A stretch of DNA of 64,000 nucleotides from Serpens gallinarum (GCF_014836765.1 NZ_JACSQG010000001.1:492896-556895), one strand, 5' to 3'; shown: positions 37,927 to 49,178, counted from the first letter of the stretch. The notes: generated from the sequence alone by a model not told the origin. Numbers and translations are program-made.

Positions 37927-38589
37927 TCAGTCCGCGCTTTTCACCGTTTCGCTGCAGACCATGAAGCAGCGAAACATCACCACGCCGGCAAACAACTGGC
38001 CTAGGCCGGTGACGCAGCCGAGCAGCACCTGTGGCGCGCCGGAAGATTCGCCAAGCCTGCCGAACAGCCAGGCCTCCAGGCTCCATATCGGAATGAGGAT
38101 GCACAACTGCAGCATCAGAATGGGCCAGAACTGTCCCGTGGTCAGGCGCAGGCTTTCCCGCAAGGCGGCCAGGGGTCGCAGGCCACGCAGCACCAGGAGG
38201 TATTCCGCGAACGCCAGTTTGACCATCAGCCACACGCCGGGCAGCACGAACAACGACACGCCGAGCATGATCAGCAGGCTGCTCAGCGCTGTGAGCAACG
38301 CCAGCGTTGGCCACAGGCGCAGGGCCATGTTCCAGAGTGCCGGCAAACCGGGCGCCAGTCCCCGGGTGCGCGTATCGAGGTAGAGAATCAGCGCGGCGCT
38401 GTAGAGCGGGTAGAACAGCAGGCCGCTGATCAGGTCTCCAGCGCCTTGCAATTGTGCGCGGTAATGCTCGGCCAGCAGCAGTTGGGCCAGGGTTTCCAGG
38501 ATGATCAGGGGCAGGCAGAGCAGGGCAATGGTGCCCAGATGACGGCTGAAGAAATACCAGGCGTCACGCAGGATCGAAAGCGGATTCAT
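37927..38589 (-). CDS. YciC-like (UPF0259) membrane protein
   Basis: Inner-membrane protein of 220 aa with five or six membrane helices (about 20-40, 55-75, 85-112, 113-135, 150-172 and 185-210). The ordered pattern NPLSILRDAWYFFSRHL, then LFVLPGVWLMVKLAFAEYLL, and LAALRESLRLTTGQFWPI is that of the YciC/UPF0259 family. Function unknown. The start is ATG 38589; the open frame runs on to 38865, where it opposes the NYN-domain gene and is not supported. Confidence 0.8.
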   Translation of the reverse strand: MNPLSILRDAWYFFSRHLGTIALLCLPLIILETLAQLLLAEHYRAQLQGAGDLISGLLFYPLYSAALILYLDTRTRGLAPGLPALWNMALRLWPTLALLTALSSLLIMLGVSLFVLPGVWLMVKLAFAEYLLVLRGLRPLAALRESLRLTTGQFWPILMLQLCILIPIWSLEAWLFGRLGESSGAPQVLLGCVTGLGQLFAGVVMFRCFMVCSETVKSAD

Positions 38590-38697
38590 GTTGATTCGGG
38601 ACCAGAAAACGAGGGCGGTACTGTAGCCCAGGCCGATGGGCCGCTCCAAATGCCTGGCAATGACGCATAATCCCCATGCCAGCCTTGGGAGGCCGAT

Positions 38698-39174
38698 GTG
38701 AAGAAAATCGCCGTATTCGTCGATGTCCAGAATCTCTATTACACCGTGCGTCAGGCCTATGGCTGCCACTTCAACTACAGCGTGCTCATGCAACAACTGC
38801 GCACGCGGGGCGACGTCGTCGAAGCCTACGCCTACGCCATTGAGCGTGGCGATGCCAAGCAGCAACAGTTCCAGCAGATCCTGCGCAATCTGGGCTTTAC
38901 CGTGAAGCTCAAACCGTTTATCCAGCGCAGCGACGGCTCGGCCAAAGGCGACTGGGACGTGGGGATTACCATTGATGTGCTCGACGCCGCCAACCGCGTG
39001 GAGGAGATCGTGCTGGCGTCGGGCGATGGCGATTTCGACCTGCTACTCGATCGGGTGCGCGATTTTGGCGTCGAGGCCAGTGTCTATGGCGTGCCGGCCC
39101 TTACCGCGCAGTCGTTGGTTCGCGCCGCCACGCGCTTTGTGCCGATCGACGGCGAGCTGTTGCTGCGCGGCTGA
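38698..39174 (+). CDS. NYN domain (LabA-like) protein
   Basis: A 158-aa protein with the NYN/PIN-like nuclease fold. Acidic residues that would form the metal site are AVFVDVQNLYY (about 5-15), GDWDVGITIDVLD (about 82-94) and LASGDGDFDLLLD (about 102-114). Such proteins are thought to process RNA; direct evidence here is the motif set only. The start is GTG 38698, with GGGAGG five bases upstream; no ATG fits. Divergent from the YciC-like gene. An inverted repeat element follows it. Confidence 0.87.
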   Translation: MKKIAVFVDVQNLYYTVRQAYGCHFNYSVLMQQLRTRGDVVEAYAYAIERGDAKQQQFQQILRNLGFTVKLKPFIQRSDGSAKGDWDVGITIDVLDAANRVEEIVLASGDGDFDLLLDRVRDFGVEASVYGVPALTAQSLVRAATRFVPIDGELLLRG

Positions 39175-39194
39175 CACGCTGGCTGCATAGCTTT

Positions 39195-39265
39195 GTAGGG
39201 TGGATGCCGTTTTTACATTCACCATGGCCCTGCTCGGTGCACAAGAAAAACGTTGTCCACCCTAC
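39195..39265. repeat. GTAGGGTGGA inverted-repeat element, copy 1
   Basis: GTAGGGTGGA (39195-39204) and its exact complement TCCACCCTAC (39256-39265) bracket 51 bases in the gap between the NYN gene and rhlE. Related sequence occurs at 45411-45458. The shape is that of a short REP- or MITE-like element. It lacks any coding capacity. Confidence 0.6.
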
Positions 39266-39381
39266 CTGTTCGATTCGCCGTACTCCGACGGATTGACCCT
39301 TGCGGGCTGTTCGCGAATACATTGTGCCTGGGCGCTTTCGGCTAAACTGTCGCCCCGTTTTTCCCGCCGGTTACCCTGCCC

Positions 39382-40710
39382 ATGACCTTCGCCACCCTTG
39401 GCCTGATTGATCCGCTGCTGCGGACCCTGGACGCCCTCGATTACCGCACGCCCACGCCGGTGCAGAAAGAGGCGATTCCTGCCGTGCTCAAGGGGCGTGA
39501 CCTGCTGGCCGCCGCGCAGACCGGTACTGGCAAGACCGCGGCCTTCGCGCTGCCGTTGTTGCAGCGCCTGACGATGGAAGGCCCACGGGTGACGAGCAAT
39601 GCGGTGCGCGCGCTGGTGCTCACGCCGACCCGCGAGCTGGCCGAGCAGGTGCAGCAAAGCATCCAGACTTATGGCCAGGACCTGCCGCTGCGCAGCTACG
39701 CTGTGTACGGCGGGGTCAGCATTAACCCGCAGATGATGGCGCTGCGCAAAGGCATCGATGTGCTGGTCGCCACACCGGGCCGGCTGCTGGACCTGTACCG
39801 GCAGAACGCAGTGAAATTCAACCAGCTGCAGGTACTGGTGCTCGACGAGGCCGACCGCATGCTTGACCTGGGTTTTTCTCAGGAGCTGGATGAGCTGTTT
39901 GCTGCCCTGCCGAAGAAGCGTCAGACGCTGCTGTTCTCCGCGACCTTTTCCGACGCGATCCGCCAGATGGCCAAGGAGTTGCTGCGCGACCCGCTGTCCA
40001 TCGAGGTCAGTCCACGCAATGCCGCAGCCAAGAGCGTCAAGCAGTGGCTGATCCCGGTGGACAAGAAGCGCAAGGGTGAGCTGTTTTTGCACCTGCTGGC
40101 CGAGAAACGCTGGGGCCAGGTGCTGGTGTTCGCCAAGACCCGCAAGGGCGTCGATCAACTGGTCGAGGAGCTGCACGCCGCCGGCATTGCCGCCGATGCC
40201 ATCCACGGCGACAAGCCGCAACCGTCGCGCCTGCGCGCCCTGGAGCGTTTTAAAGCGGGTGGGATGCAGGTGCTGGTGGCCACCGATGTGGCCGCGCGCG
40301 GGCTGGATATTCACGACCTGCCGCAGGTGGTCAATTTCGACCTGCCCATCGTCGCCGAGGATTACGTGCACCGTATCGGCCGTACCGGCCGGGCCGGCGC
40401 CACGGGCGAGGCGATCTCGCTGGTAGCTGCCGATGAAGTTGATCAGCTGGCGGCGATTGAAACGCTGATCGGCCAGGTGCTGGTGCGTCATGACGAGCCG
40501 GATTTCATCCCCGACCACCGCGTGCCGCAGACCACCCTGGGCGGTCAGGTAGTGAAAAAACCGAAGAAGCCGAAAAAGCCCAAGGATGTCCCTGGCAAGG
40601 GCAAGATCCACTTGGGCAACTGGTTCGATGCCAGCGAGAAGCCCAACGCCACGCCGATCCGCAAGGTGCCGAGCCTGAGCGGTGGCGCAGCGGGCAAAAA
40701 GAAGCGTTGA
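39382..40710 (+). CDS. rhlE: DEAD-box RNA helicase RhlE
   Basis: ATP-dependent RNA helicase of 442 aa, active in ribosome assembly and mRNA turnover. The Q motif is at LDYRTPTPVQKEAIP (about 18-32), motif I AAQTGTGKTAAF, Ia PTRELAEQV, II LDEADRMLDLG, III SATFSD, V ATDVAARGLDI and VI HRIGRTGRAG. The C-terminal tail from about residue 390 is a basic Lys/Pro-rich RNA-binding extension (KKPKKPKKPKDVPGKGK). Position and sequence type match RhlE1 of P. aeruginosa. A terminator follows. Confidence 0.95.
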   Translation: MTFATLGLIDPLLRTLDALDYRTPTPVQKEAIPAVLKGRDLLAAAQTGTGKTAAFALPLLQRLTMEGPRVTSNAVRALVLTPTRELAEQVQQSIQTYGQDLPLRSYAVYGGVSINPQMMALRKGIDVLVATPGRLLDLYRQNAVKFNQLQVLVLDEADRMLDLGFSQELDELFAALPKKRQTLLFSATFSDAIRQMAKELLRDPLSIEVSPRNAAAKSVKQWLIPVDKKRKGELFLHLLAEKRWGQVLVFAKTRKGVDQLVEELHAAGIAADAIHGDKPQPSRLRALERFKAGGMQVLVATDVAARGLDIHDLPQVVNFDLPIVAEDYVHRIGRTGRAGATGEAISLVAADEVDQLAAIETLIGQVLVRHDEPDFIPDHRVPQTTLGGQVVKKPKKPKKPKDVPGKGKIHLGNWFDASEKPNATPIRKVPSLSGGAAGKKKR

Positions 40711-40780
40711 GAGATCGGGGACGCTTAGGCCTGACCGGTCCCGGTAAATATCCCAGCCCCGCTTCTATTGACGCGCAACG

Positions 40781-40819
40781 AAAACGGCCGCTGTCCCGAA
40801 GGATGGCGGCCGTTTTTTT
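40781..40819. terminator. Terminator between rhlE and nhaD
   Basis: AAAACGGCCGC and GCGGCCGTTTT form an 11-bp stem around a 14-base loop, followed by TTT on the plus strand. The A-run on the left arm lets it also stop the convergent nhaD transcript. Confidence 0.88.
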
Positions 40820-40845
40820 ATCCGAGTTCAGCGAGTGGGTGGCGC

Positions 40846-42234
40846 TTAGCCCAGCGACTGCATCAGGATATACGTCAGCGCACCGGCGCTGTAGCCGGTG
40901 AAGGCGAGCAGGCTGACACGCTTGACGTACCAAAAGAAACCTATTTTCTCCATGCCCATCGCTGCAACGCCGGCCGCCGAGCCAATGATCAGGGCACTGC
41001 CGCCCGTTCCGGCGCAGTAGGCGAGGAACTCCCAGAACCGACCGTCGGTGACGAACTGGCTCGCCCAGCCCGCTTCTTCAGCGGCCGTGGCGGCGAGCAT
41101 GCCATCACTGAACAGCGGGTACATCTTCATGGCGCCAGCCACCAGTGGCACGTTGTCCACCACGGCGGACAGCAGGCCGATGGCGTAGTTGATGGCAAAG
41201 ATGTTGCCCAGGCTGTCGCGCAACAGGCTGGCGACCTGAGTCAGGTGCCCAGCGGTGGCCAGGGCGGACACTGCCAGCAGGATGCCCAGGAAGAACAGGA
41301 TGCTGGACATGTCGATGCGGTGCAGAACCCCGACCACTGACAGCGGATGCTTGAACTCGGGCTTCTTGTCACTGTGCAGGAGTTCGGTGACGACCCACAT
41401 CACGCCCAGGCCGAACAGGATGCCCATGTACGGCGGCAGGCCGGTTACGGTCTTGAATATCGGCACGAACAGCAGGGCACCAATCCCCATGGCCAGCACC
41501 ATATTGCGCTCGAATGCCGTGGTGGTGGGCGGTATGCGCTCCCCCAGGTGCGTTTGGGTGCGCGGGCGCGGTGCTTCACCACGTAAGCGGAAACTGAGGA
41601 TCGTCAAGGGGACCAGCAGGCACACCAGGCTGGGGACGAACAGCTGGGTGATCACTCCGGTGGCGGTAATCTGGCCGCCGATCCACAGCATGGTGGTGGT
41701 CACGTCACCGATCGGCGACCAGGCGCCGCCGGCGTTGGCGGCGATTACCACGATGCCGACGTACAGCCAGCGCTCGGGACGGCCGCGTATCAGTTTGCGC
41801 AGCAACGAGACCATCACGATGGTCGTGGTCAGGTTGTCCAGCACAGCGGAGAGGAAGAAGGTCAGCAGGCCGACGATCCACAGCAGGGAAACCCGTTTGC
41901 GGGTGTGAATGCGGTCGGTGATCACCTTAAAGCCGCCATGGGCATCGATCAGTTCCACGATGGTCATCGCGCCCATCAGGAAGAACAGGATCTCAGAGAT
42001 TTCACCCAAGTGATGGCGCAGCTCGCTGACCACGACAGCGGCGGAATTTGCCGGATCATTAGTGCCCGGTTCCAACAGCGGGAGCAACTGATCGGCTCCC
42101 AGTACGAGCACGGCCCAGGTGAGCGCTGCGGTGAGAATCGCAGAAGCAGCTTTATCGAGCTTCAAGGGGTGTTCGAGCGCGATGCACAAATAGCCAACTA
42201 CGAAGATGGCCGCCATCAGGACGTACATGGACAT
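40846..42234 (-). CDS. nhaD: Sodium:proton antiporter NhaD
   Basis: Inner-membrane Na(Li)/H antiporter of the NhaD group in the ion-transporter (CitM-like) superfamily, 462 aa with about 11-12 helices. Typical segments are ALEHPLKLDKAASAILTAAL near the start, IVELIDAHGGFKVITDRI, LDNLTTTIVMVSLLRKLI with the buried Asp, VIAANAGGAWSPIGDVTTTM and a second VVDNVPLVAGAMKMY. GGAGAG lies three bases before ATG 42234. It sits between the rhlE and valS segments of the conserved Pseudomonas gene order. Confidence 0.92.
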   Translation of the reverse strand: MSMYVLMAAIFVVGYLCIALEHPLKLDKAASAILTAALTWAVLVLGADQLLPLLEPGTNDPANSAAVVVSELRHHLGEISEILFFLMGAMTIVELIDAHGGFKVITDRIHTRKRVSLLWIVGLLTFFLSAVLDNLTTTIVMVSLLRKLIRGRPERWLYVGIVVIAANAGGAWSPIGDVTTTMLWIGGQITATGVITQLFVPSLVCLLVPLTILSFRLRGEAPRPRTQTHLGERIPPTTTAFERNMVLAMGIGALLFVPIFKTVTGLPPYMGILFGLGVMWVVTELLHSDKKPEFKHPLSVVGVLHRIDMSSILFFLGILLAVSALATAGHLTQVASLLRDSLGNIFAINYAIGLLSAVVDNVPLVAGAMKMYPLFSDGMLAATAAEEAGWASQFVTDGRFWEFLAYCAGTGGSALIIGSAAGVAAMGMEKIGFFWYVKRVSLLAFTGYSAGALTYILMQSLG

Positions 42235-42402
42235 GACTCTCCAAAGATGAGGAAGCTGCTAGGGAATGGCACGAGCGAGGGCGTGGCCTGGCTGGATCCG
42301 CAAGCGGACAGCATGATAGCAGGGTGCCATTCACCTTACGTATAGATTGTCCACTGCCAAAGAGGGTGGGGGATTGTCGCGGGTCAAGATTGCTGCCAGC
42401 GC

Positions 42403-42431
42403 GGGCCGGATCGCGTTGCACGATCCGGCCC
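42403..42431 (-). terminator. GC-rich hairpin after valS
   Basis: GGGCCGGATCG and CGATCCGGCCC form a perfect 11-bp stem around seven bases, nine bases past the valS stop. No T-run follows on the minus strand. It is probably a 3'-end stabiliser or factor-assisted terminator. Confidence 0.5.
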
Positions 42432-42439
42432 GGTGCAGA

Positions 42440-45274
42440 TCAGAGGCTGGCGATACGCCCGCGCTGTTCGGCCAGCTTGGCCAGCGCCTGTTCGGCTTCG
42501 GCGAGCTTGGCGCGTTCTTTCTCGATCACCTCAGCCGGGGCCTTGTCGACGAAGCTGGCATTGGACAGCTTGCCGCCGACGCGCTTGACCTCGCCCTCCA
42601 GGCGGCCAATTTCCTTGTCCAGGCGGGCCAATTCGGCGTCCTTGTCGATCAGCCCGGCCATCGGCACCAGCACCTGCATGTCGCCGACCAGCGCGGTGGC
42701 GGCCAGCGGCGCGACGGCACCGGCGTCCAGCACACGGATCGATTCGAACTTGGCCAGCTTGGCCAGCAGCGGTTCGAAGTCGGCCAGGCGGCGCAGGTCA
42801 TCGGCGTTGGCGTTGGCGAGGATCACGTCGATGCGCTTGGCCATGGAGATGTTCATCTCGCCACGGATCTGCCGCACGCCGAGCATCAGTGTCTTCACCC
42901 AGTCGATGTCGGCCTCGGCGGCGGCATCGACCTTGGCGCTTTCGGCTTCCGGCCAGGGTTGCAGCATGATGGTGTCACCGGACGTGCCGGCCAGCGTCTT
43001 GATGCGCTGCCAGATTTCCTCGGTGATGAACGGCATGAACGGGTGAGCCAGGCGCAGGATGGCCTCCAGCACGCGCACCAGGGTGCGACGGGTGCCGCGC
43101 TGGCGTTCAATGCTGGCGTTCTCGTCCCAGAGCACCGGCTTGACCAGCTCCAGGTACCAGGCGCAGTACTCGTCCCAGACGAACTCATAGAGCGCCTGGG
43201 CCGCCAGGTCGAAGCGGAAGTTGTCCAGCTGGCGGGTGACTTCCGATTCGGTGCGTTGCAGGGCGGAGACGATCCAGCGATCCACCGCCGACAGATCAAC
43301 GGGCTCATCGTTGACGCCGGTGTCCTTGCCGTCGGTGTTCTCCAGCACGAAGTTGGTGGCATTCCACAGCTTGTTGCAGAAGTTGCGGTAGCCCTCGACG
43401 CGGCCCATGTCGAACTTGATGTCGCGGCCGGTGGAAGCCAGCGAGCAGAAGGTGAAGCGCAGGGCGTCGGTGCCGTAGCTGGCGATGCCCTCGGGGAACT
43501 CGGCACGGGTCTGCTTGGCGATCTTTTCCGCCAGCTTGGGCTGCATCATGCCGCTGGTGCGTTTCTGCACCAGGGTTTCCAGGTCGATGCCGTCGACGAT
43601 GTCCAGCGGGTCAAGCACGTTGCCCTTGGACTTGGACATCTTGTGGCCCTGGCTGTCGCGCACCAAGCCATGGACGTAGACGGTCTTGAAGGGGATCTCG
43701 CCCATCAGGTGGGTGGACAGCATGATCATCCGGGCGACCCAGAAGAAGATGATGTCGAAGCCGGTGACCAGCACATCGGTGGGGTGGAAGGTCTTCAGGA
43801 ACTCGGTCTGCTGCGGCCAGCCGAGAGTCGAGAAAGTCCACAACCCGGAGCTGAACCAGGTGTCCAGGACGTCTTCGTCCTGGCGCAGCGCTTCGTCGCT
43901 GCGAATGTTGTGCTTGGCGCGCACTTCATCTTCGTCACGGCCGACGTAGACGTTGCCGGCTTCGTCGTACCAGGCCGGGATACGGTGGCCCCACCACAGC
44001 TGACGGCTGATGCACCAATCCTGGATGTCGCGCATCCAGCTGAAGTACATGTTCTCGTACTGCTTGGGCACGAACTGGACTTCGCCGCTTTCCACCACGG
44101 CGATGGCTTTCTCGGCCAACGGCTTGGTGGCAACGTACCACTGGTCAGTCAGCCAGGGTTCGATGACGGTGCCGGAGCGGTCGCCCTTGGGCACTTTCAG
44201 GGCGTGGTCGTCGATCTTTTCCAACAGGCCCATGGACTCGAATTCGGCGACGATGGACTTGCGCGCAGCGAAACGGTCCATGCCGGCGTAGCTGCCGGGT
44301 AGGCTGGTGTCGATGCGGTCGTTGACGCTGCCGTCGATGTTGAACACCTGGGCCTGGGCCAGCACGGCGGCGTTCTTGTCGAAGATGTTGATCAGCGGGA
44401 GGTTGTGACGTTTGCCCACTTCATAGTCGTTGAAGTCGTGGGCCGGGGTGATCTTCACGCAGCCGGTGCCGAATTCGCGGTCAACGTATTCATCGGCAAC
44501 GATGGGGATCAGGCGGTTGACCAGTGGCAACAGCACATGGCGGCCGATCAGGTTGCTGTAGCGCTCGTCTTCCGGGTGCACGGCGACGGCGGCGTCGCCG
44601 AGCATGGTTTCCGGGCGGGTGGTGGCGACCACCAGGTAGTCCAGGCCTTCGGCGGTCCTGGCATCGTCAGCCAAGGGATAACGCAGGTGCCAGAGGCTGC
44701 CTTTCTCGTCGTGATTTTCCACTTCGAGGTCGGAAATCGCCGTGTGCAGCTTGGTGTCCCAATTGACCAGGCGCTTGCCGCGGTAGATCAGGCCGTCTTC
44801 ATGTAGACGCACGAAGGCTTCCTTGACCGCTTCGGACAGGCCTTCGTCCATGGTGAAACGCTCGCGCGACCAGTCCACGGAGGAACCGAGGCGGCGGATC
44901 TGCCGGGTGATGGTGCCGCCGGATTCTTCCTTCCATTCCCAGACCTTTTCCAGGAACTTGGCGCGGCCCAGATCGTGGCGGCTGAGGTTCTGTGCAGCCA
45001 GTTGGCGCTCCACCACCATTTGCGTGGCAATGCCCGCGTGGTCGGTGCCCGGCTGCCAGAGGGTGTTGCGGCCCTGCATGCGGCGGAAACGGATCAGCGC
45101 ATCCATGATCGCGTTGTTGAAACCGTGGCCCATGTGCAGGCTGCCGGTGACGTTCGGCGGCGGCAGGGCAATGGTGTAGGACTCGCCGCTACCCTGCGGG
45201 GCGAAGTAATTCTTGGCCTCCCATTCGGAGTACCAACGGGATTCAATGGCGTGCGGCTGGTAGGTCTTGTCCAT
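42440..45274 (-). CDS. valS: Valyl-tRNA synthetase
   Basis: Class I synthetase of 944 aa that charges tRNA-Val. [13 protein letters not shown] at residues 38-50 carries the HIGH motif and KMSKSKGN near 545 the second signature. The CP1 editing domain is seen in [20 protein letters not shown] and the [15 protein letters not shown] segment. The C-terminal coiled coil that contacts tRNA spans about 880-944 ([20 protein letters not shown]). Downstream in direction of pepA-holC on the same strand, as in other pseudomonads. Confidence 0.98.
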   Translation of the reverse strand: MDKTYQPHAIESRWYSEWEAKNYFAPQGSGESYTIALPPPNVTGSLHMGHGFNNAIMDALIRFRRMQGRNTLWQPGTDHAGIATQMVVERQLAAQNLSRHDLGRAKFLEKVWEWKEESGGTITRQIRRLGSSVDWSRERFTMDEGLSEAVKEAFVRLHEDGLIYRGKRLVNWDTKLHTAISDLEVENHDEKGSLWHLRYPLADDARTAEGLDYLVVATTRPETMLGDAAVAVHPEDERYSNLIGRHVLLPLVNRLIPIVADEYVDREFGTGCVKITPAHDFNDYEVGKRHNLPLINIFDKNAAVLAQAQVFNIDGSVNDRIDTSLPGSYAGMDRFAARKSIVAEFESMGLLEKIDDHALKVPKGDRSGTVIEPWLTDQWYVATKPLAEKAIAVVESGEVQFVPKQYENMYFSWMRDIQDWCISRQLWWGHRIPAWYDEAGNVYVGRDEDEVRAKHNIRSDEALRQDEDVLDTWFSSGLWTFSTLGWPQQTEFLKTFHPTDVLVTGFDIIFFWVARMIMLSTHLMGEIPFKTVYVHGLVRDSQGHKMSKSKGNVLDPLDIVDGIDLETLVQKRTSGMMQPKLAEKIAKQTRAEFPEGIASYGTDALRFTFCSLASTGRDIKFDMGRVEGYRNFCNKLWNATNFVLENTDGKDTGVNDEPVDLSAVDRWIVSALQRTESEVTRQLDNFRFDLAAQALYEFVWDEYCAWYLELVKPVLWDENASIERQRGTRRTLVRVLEAILRLAHPFMPFITEEIWQRIKTLAGTSGDTIMLQPWPEAESAKVDAAAEADIDWVKTLMLGVRQIRGEMNISMAKRIDVILANANADDLRRLADFEPLLAKLAKFESIRVLDAGAVAPLAATALVGDMQVLVPMAGLIDKDAELARLDKEIGRLEGEVKRVGGKLSNASFVDKAPAEVIEKERAKLAEAEQALAKLAEQRGRIASL

Positions 45275-45410
45275 GCGGCGGGACCCTTAACGGCTGATCG
45301 GGAAAAACCGGAGAGTATAAAGGCAAACCGACCCGTTGAGTGGATTGCCTGGGGTTGCCGGGGCGCGCAACCGAGGGCGTGGAGTATCGGTAGCGTGGGC
45401 AACGATTTAG

Positions 45411-45458
45411 GGTCCACCGAGCGGGGTTGGTGGATGTGAACAGCGACATCCGCCCTAC
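45411..45458. repeat. GTAGGGTGGA-type element, partial copy 2
   Basis: In the 221-base gap upstream of valS, TCCACC pairs with GGTGGA, and GGTGGATGT pairs with ACATCCGCC with one wobble. The right end TCCGCCCTAC (45449-45458) differs by one base from the right arm of the copy at 39256-39265. The left end TAGGGTCCACC is altered, so this copy is degenerate. Confidence 0.45.
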
Positions 45459-45495
45459 GAAACTGCTGGTGTGCCCATGGCGGCGACTGTCGTTG

Positions 45496-45885
45496 TCAGG
45501 GCTTGGGCGTACGAATCAGGTGCGCCATGCGTTCCCTGAGGCGCCGCTTGAACTCGAATTCGATCTTGGGCATGTATTCGCGCACCACTTCCTGCATGAC
45601 CAGATCGGCGGCTGCGCGCAGTTCGTCATTGTCACGGCGTTCGGCGGGCCGCGTTGATGCGGTTTTAGTCGCCGGGGCTTTGTTGGGTGTGGCACCAGCC
45701 GTGCGTGGCAGGGAGGCGGGTGGCGTCTGGGTCGGGCCGACGACATCCGAGAGCAGGGGAATGGTGTCGGTATCCAGAACGTCGGTCAGCAGCGGTGGCT
45801 CGGTATTTTTATCATCGAGCAGGTTGCGGATCGATTCCAGATCATCGAGCAGGTGCGTGGGGCGTTGCGGCGGCTTGCGGTCCAT
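45496..45885 (-). CDS. Conserved hypothetical protein between holC and valS
   Basis: A 129-aa soluble protein with no known role, found at this locus in Pseudomonas. The N-terminal MDRKPPQRPTHLLDDLESIR is followed by a low-complexity Pro/Thr/Ala linker (TPPASLPRTAGATPNKAPAT). A charged C-terminal helix follows (RAAADLVMQEVVREYMPKIE, then FEFKRRLRERMAHLI). It could assist the polymerase chi subunit encoded next door, but that is only positional inference. ATG 45885 is preferred over an upstream TTG that overlaps the holC stop. Confidence 0.75.
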   Translation of the reverse strand: MDRKPPQRPTHLLDDLESIRNLLDDKNTEPPLLTDVLDTDTIPLLSDVVGPTQTPPASLPRTAGATPNKAPATKTASTRPAERRDNDELRAAADLVMQEVVREYMPKIEFEFKRRLRERMAHLIRTPKP

Positions 45886-45905
45886 GGATATTCCGGCATG
45901 CGTGA

Positions 45906-46325
45906 TCAAAGTTCGACACGTTGGGGAGAATAGCCGCGCCGGCGGTATTCGCGAAAATTATCGCGACAGAGGTTGAGCAGTTCAGGTGACTGATTAACGA
46001 TTTCGATGACCCGGCTGAACTGATCCAGGTCGGCTGACAGCTGCGGATGCAAGTTGATCAGCAGGCCCTGGGGGGTGGCGGGCGGCGAGTCGATGCCGAT
46101 CACGACGGGCGCGTGCGGATTATCGTCGTAGAGGTCGTGGGGCACGAAGCTGGCATCGCGAAAGCGCCAGAGCAGATCGTCCAGCGTGGCGCAGGTCGCG
46201 TCGTCCACACAGCGCATGAAAACGGGCAGCCCCGCTTGCCACGCCTTGCGCGCCAGCTGGCAGGCGACGCTCAGGCGGCGCTCAGGGCTGGTGTCGGGAA
46301 GCACGTAGAACTCGATGCGGGGCAT
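45906..46325 (-). CDS. holC: DNA polymerase III subunit chi
   Basis: Clamp-loader accessory subunit that binds SSB and, with psi, links the replisome to single-stranded DNA. It is 139 aa, with the family start RIEFYVLPDTSPERRLSVAC, the core VFMRCVDDATCATLDDLLWR and the conserved SFVPHDLYDDNPHAPVVIG. It lies 93 bases downstream of pepA on the same strand. Confidence 0.94.
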   Translation of the reverse strand: MPRIEFYVLPDTSPERRLSVACQLARKAWQAGLPVFMRCVDDATCATLDDLLWRFRDASFVPHDLYDDNPHAPVVIGIDSPPATPQGLLINLHPQLSADLDQFSRVIEIVNQSPELLNLCRDNFREYRRRGYSPQRVEL

Positions 46326-46361
46326 GCTGTTTCCGGTCAGTGAAGCAATGAAACCTGGCGC

Positions 46362-46384
46362 GGTGTCCGCGCAGGGCGGACACC
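46362..46384. terminator. Hairpin between pepA and holC
   Basis: GGTGTCCGC and GCGGACACC form a perfect 9-bp stem with a 5-base loop, 34 bases after the pepA stop. It has no proper T-run on the minus strand; partial termination or mRNA processing is possible. Confidence 0.4.
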
Positions 46385-46418
46385 ATTATTACGACGGTTG
46401 GAGGGACCGTCGGCGCAT

Positions 46419-48002
<1,584 letters not shown>

Positions 48003-48050
48003 CTAGTGTGAGCGTTGCCGCCCGAGCCTGACAACCCTGGAGTGTGCGGT

Positions 48051-49178
48051 TTGATCGTCTTCCGCTATTTGTCCCGCGAACTGTTGATCACCCTGAGCGC
48101 CGTGAGTGCCGTGCTGCTGGTCATCATCATGAGCGGTCGCTTCATCAAGTATTTGGCCCAGGCGGCGCAGGGCATTCTCGACCCTGACGTGCTGATGTAC
48201 ATCATGCTTTACCGCATGCCCGGCTTCTTGCAGTTGATCCTGCCGCTCGGCCTGTTCCTGGGCATTTTGTTGGCCTATGGACGGCTGTACCTGGAAAGCG
48301 AAATGACCGTGCTGTCGGCCACCGGCATGAGTCCGCAACGCCTGCTGCTGTATAGCTTCGGCCCGGCCACGCTGGTTGCGCTGCTGGTCGCCTGGCTGAG
48401 CTTGGGGTTGGCGCCGCAAGGGGTCACGGCGTCGTGGCGGATCTTCAATACCCAGGACTCGCTGACCGAATTCGATACCCTGGTGCCGGGGCGCTTCCAG
48501 TCCATGCGCGGTGGCAGTTCGCGGGTGACCTATGCCCAGGAGCTGTCGGATGACCGCAGTGAACTGGGCGGCATTTTCATCAGCGAAAAACGCTTCTCCG
48601 GCGACAAGTCGAAGGAGAAGGGCATTACCGTGCTGGTCGCCGAGAGCGGTCGCCAGGAAATCCAGCCCGACGGCAGTCGCTACCTGATTCTGGAGAATGG
48701 CTATCGCTACGATGGCAACCCAGGGGAGGCGGATTACCGGGCCATTCAATACGACACCTATGGCGTGCTGATGCCCAAGCCGGAAATTCGCCAAGAGGTC
48801 ACGGCCATCGAGGCGGTGCCCACCGCGCAACTGTTCAACAGTAATAACCCCAAATATGTGGCGGAGCTGCAGTGGCGCTTCTCGCTGCCGCTGCTGGTGT
48901 TCGTGGTAACGCTGTTGGCGGTGCCGCTGGCCAAGGTCAATCCGCGCCAGGGACGCTACTTGAAACTGTTGCCGGCCATCTTGCTGTACATGAGCTATCT
49001 GGCCTTGCTGATCGCGATGCGTGGCTCGCTGGAAAAGAGCCGGATTCCGGCCTGGCTGGGCCTTTGGTGGGTGCATGGCCTGTTCCTGTCCATCGGCCTG
49101 GCCTTGCTGTACTGGGAAACAATGCAGCTGAAATGGGCGTCCTGGCGCGCGGCAAAACGGGAGGTGGCGCGTGGTTAA
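48051..49178 (+). CDS. lptF: LPS export ABC transporter permease LptF
   Basis: Inner-membrane subunit of the LptB2FG transporter that extracts lipopolysaccharide. It is a YjgP/YjgQ family protein of 375 aa. Three N-terminal helices lie within about 10-125, a periplasmic beta-jellyroll at about 130-265 and three C-terminal helices at about 270-355. The start is TTG 48051: GGAG lies eight bases upstream and the product begins IVFRYLSRELLITLSAVSAV after the initiator, like LptF of other pseudomonads. The frame is open to 48015. It overlaps lptG by eight bases. Confidence 0.94.
   Translation: MIVFRYLSRELLITLSAVSAVLLVIIMSGRFIKYLAQAAQGILDPDVLMYIMLYRMPGFLQLILPLGLFLGILLAYGRLYLESEMTVLSATGMSPQRLLLYSFGPATLVALLVAWLSLGLAPQGVTASWRIFNTQDSLTEFDTLVPGRFQSMRGGSSRVTYAQELSDDRSELGGIFISEKRFSGDKSKEKGITVLVAESGRQEIQPDGSRYLILENGYRYDGNPGEADYRAIQYDTYGVLMPKPEIRQEVTAIEAVPTAQLFNSNNPKYVAELQWRFSLPLLVFVVTLLAVPLAKVNPRQGRYLKLLPAILLYMSYLALLIAMRGSLEKSRIPAWLGLWWVHGLFLSIGLALLYWETMQLKWASWRAAKREVARG

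Noticed and set aside
42347-44302. A 651-codon plus-strand open frame opposite valS
   Set aside because: It mirrors valS, whose HIGH and KMSKS motifs are complete; no independent domain or ribosome site.
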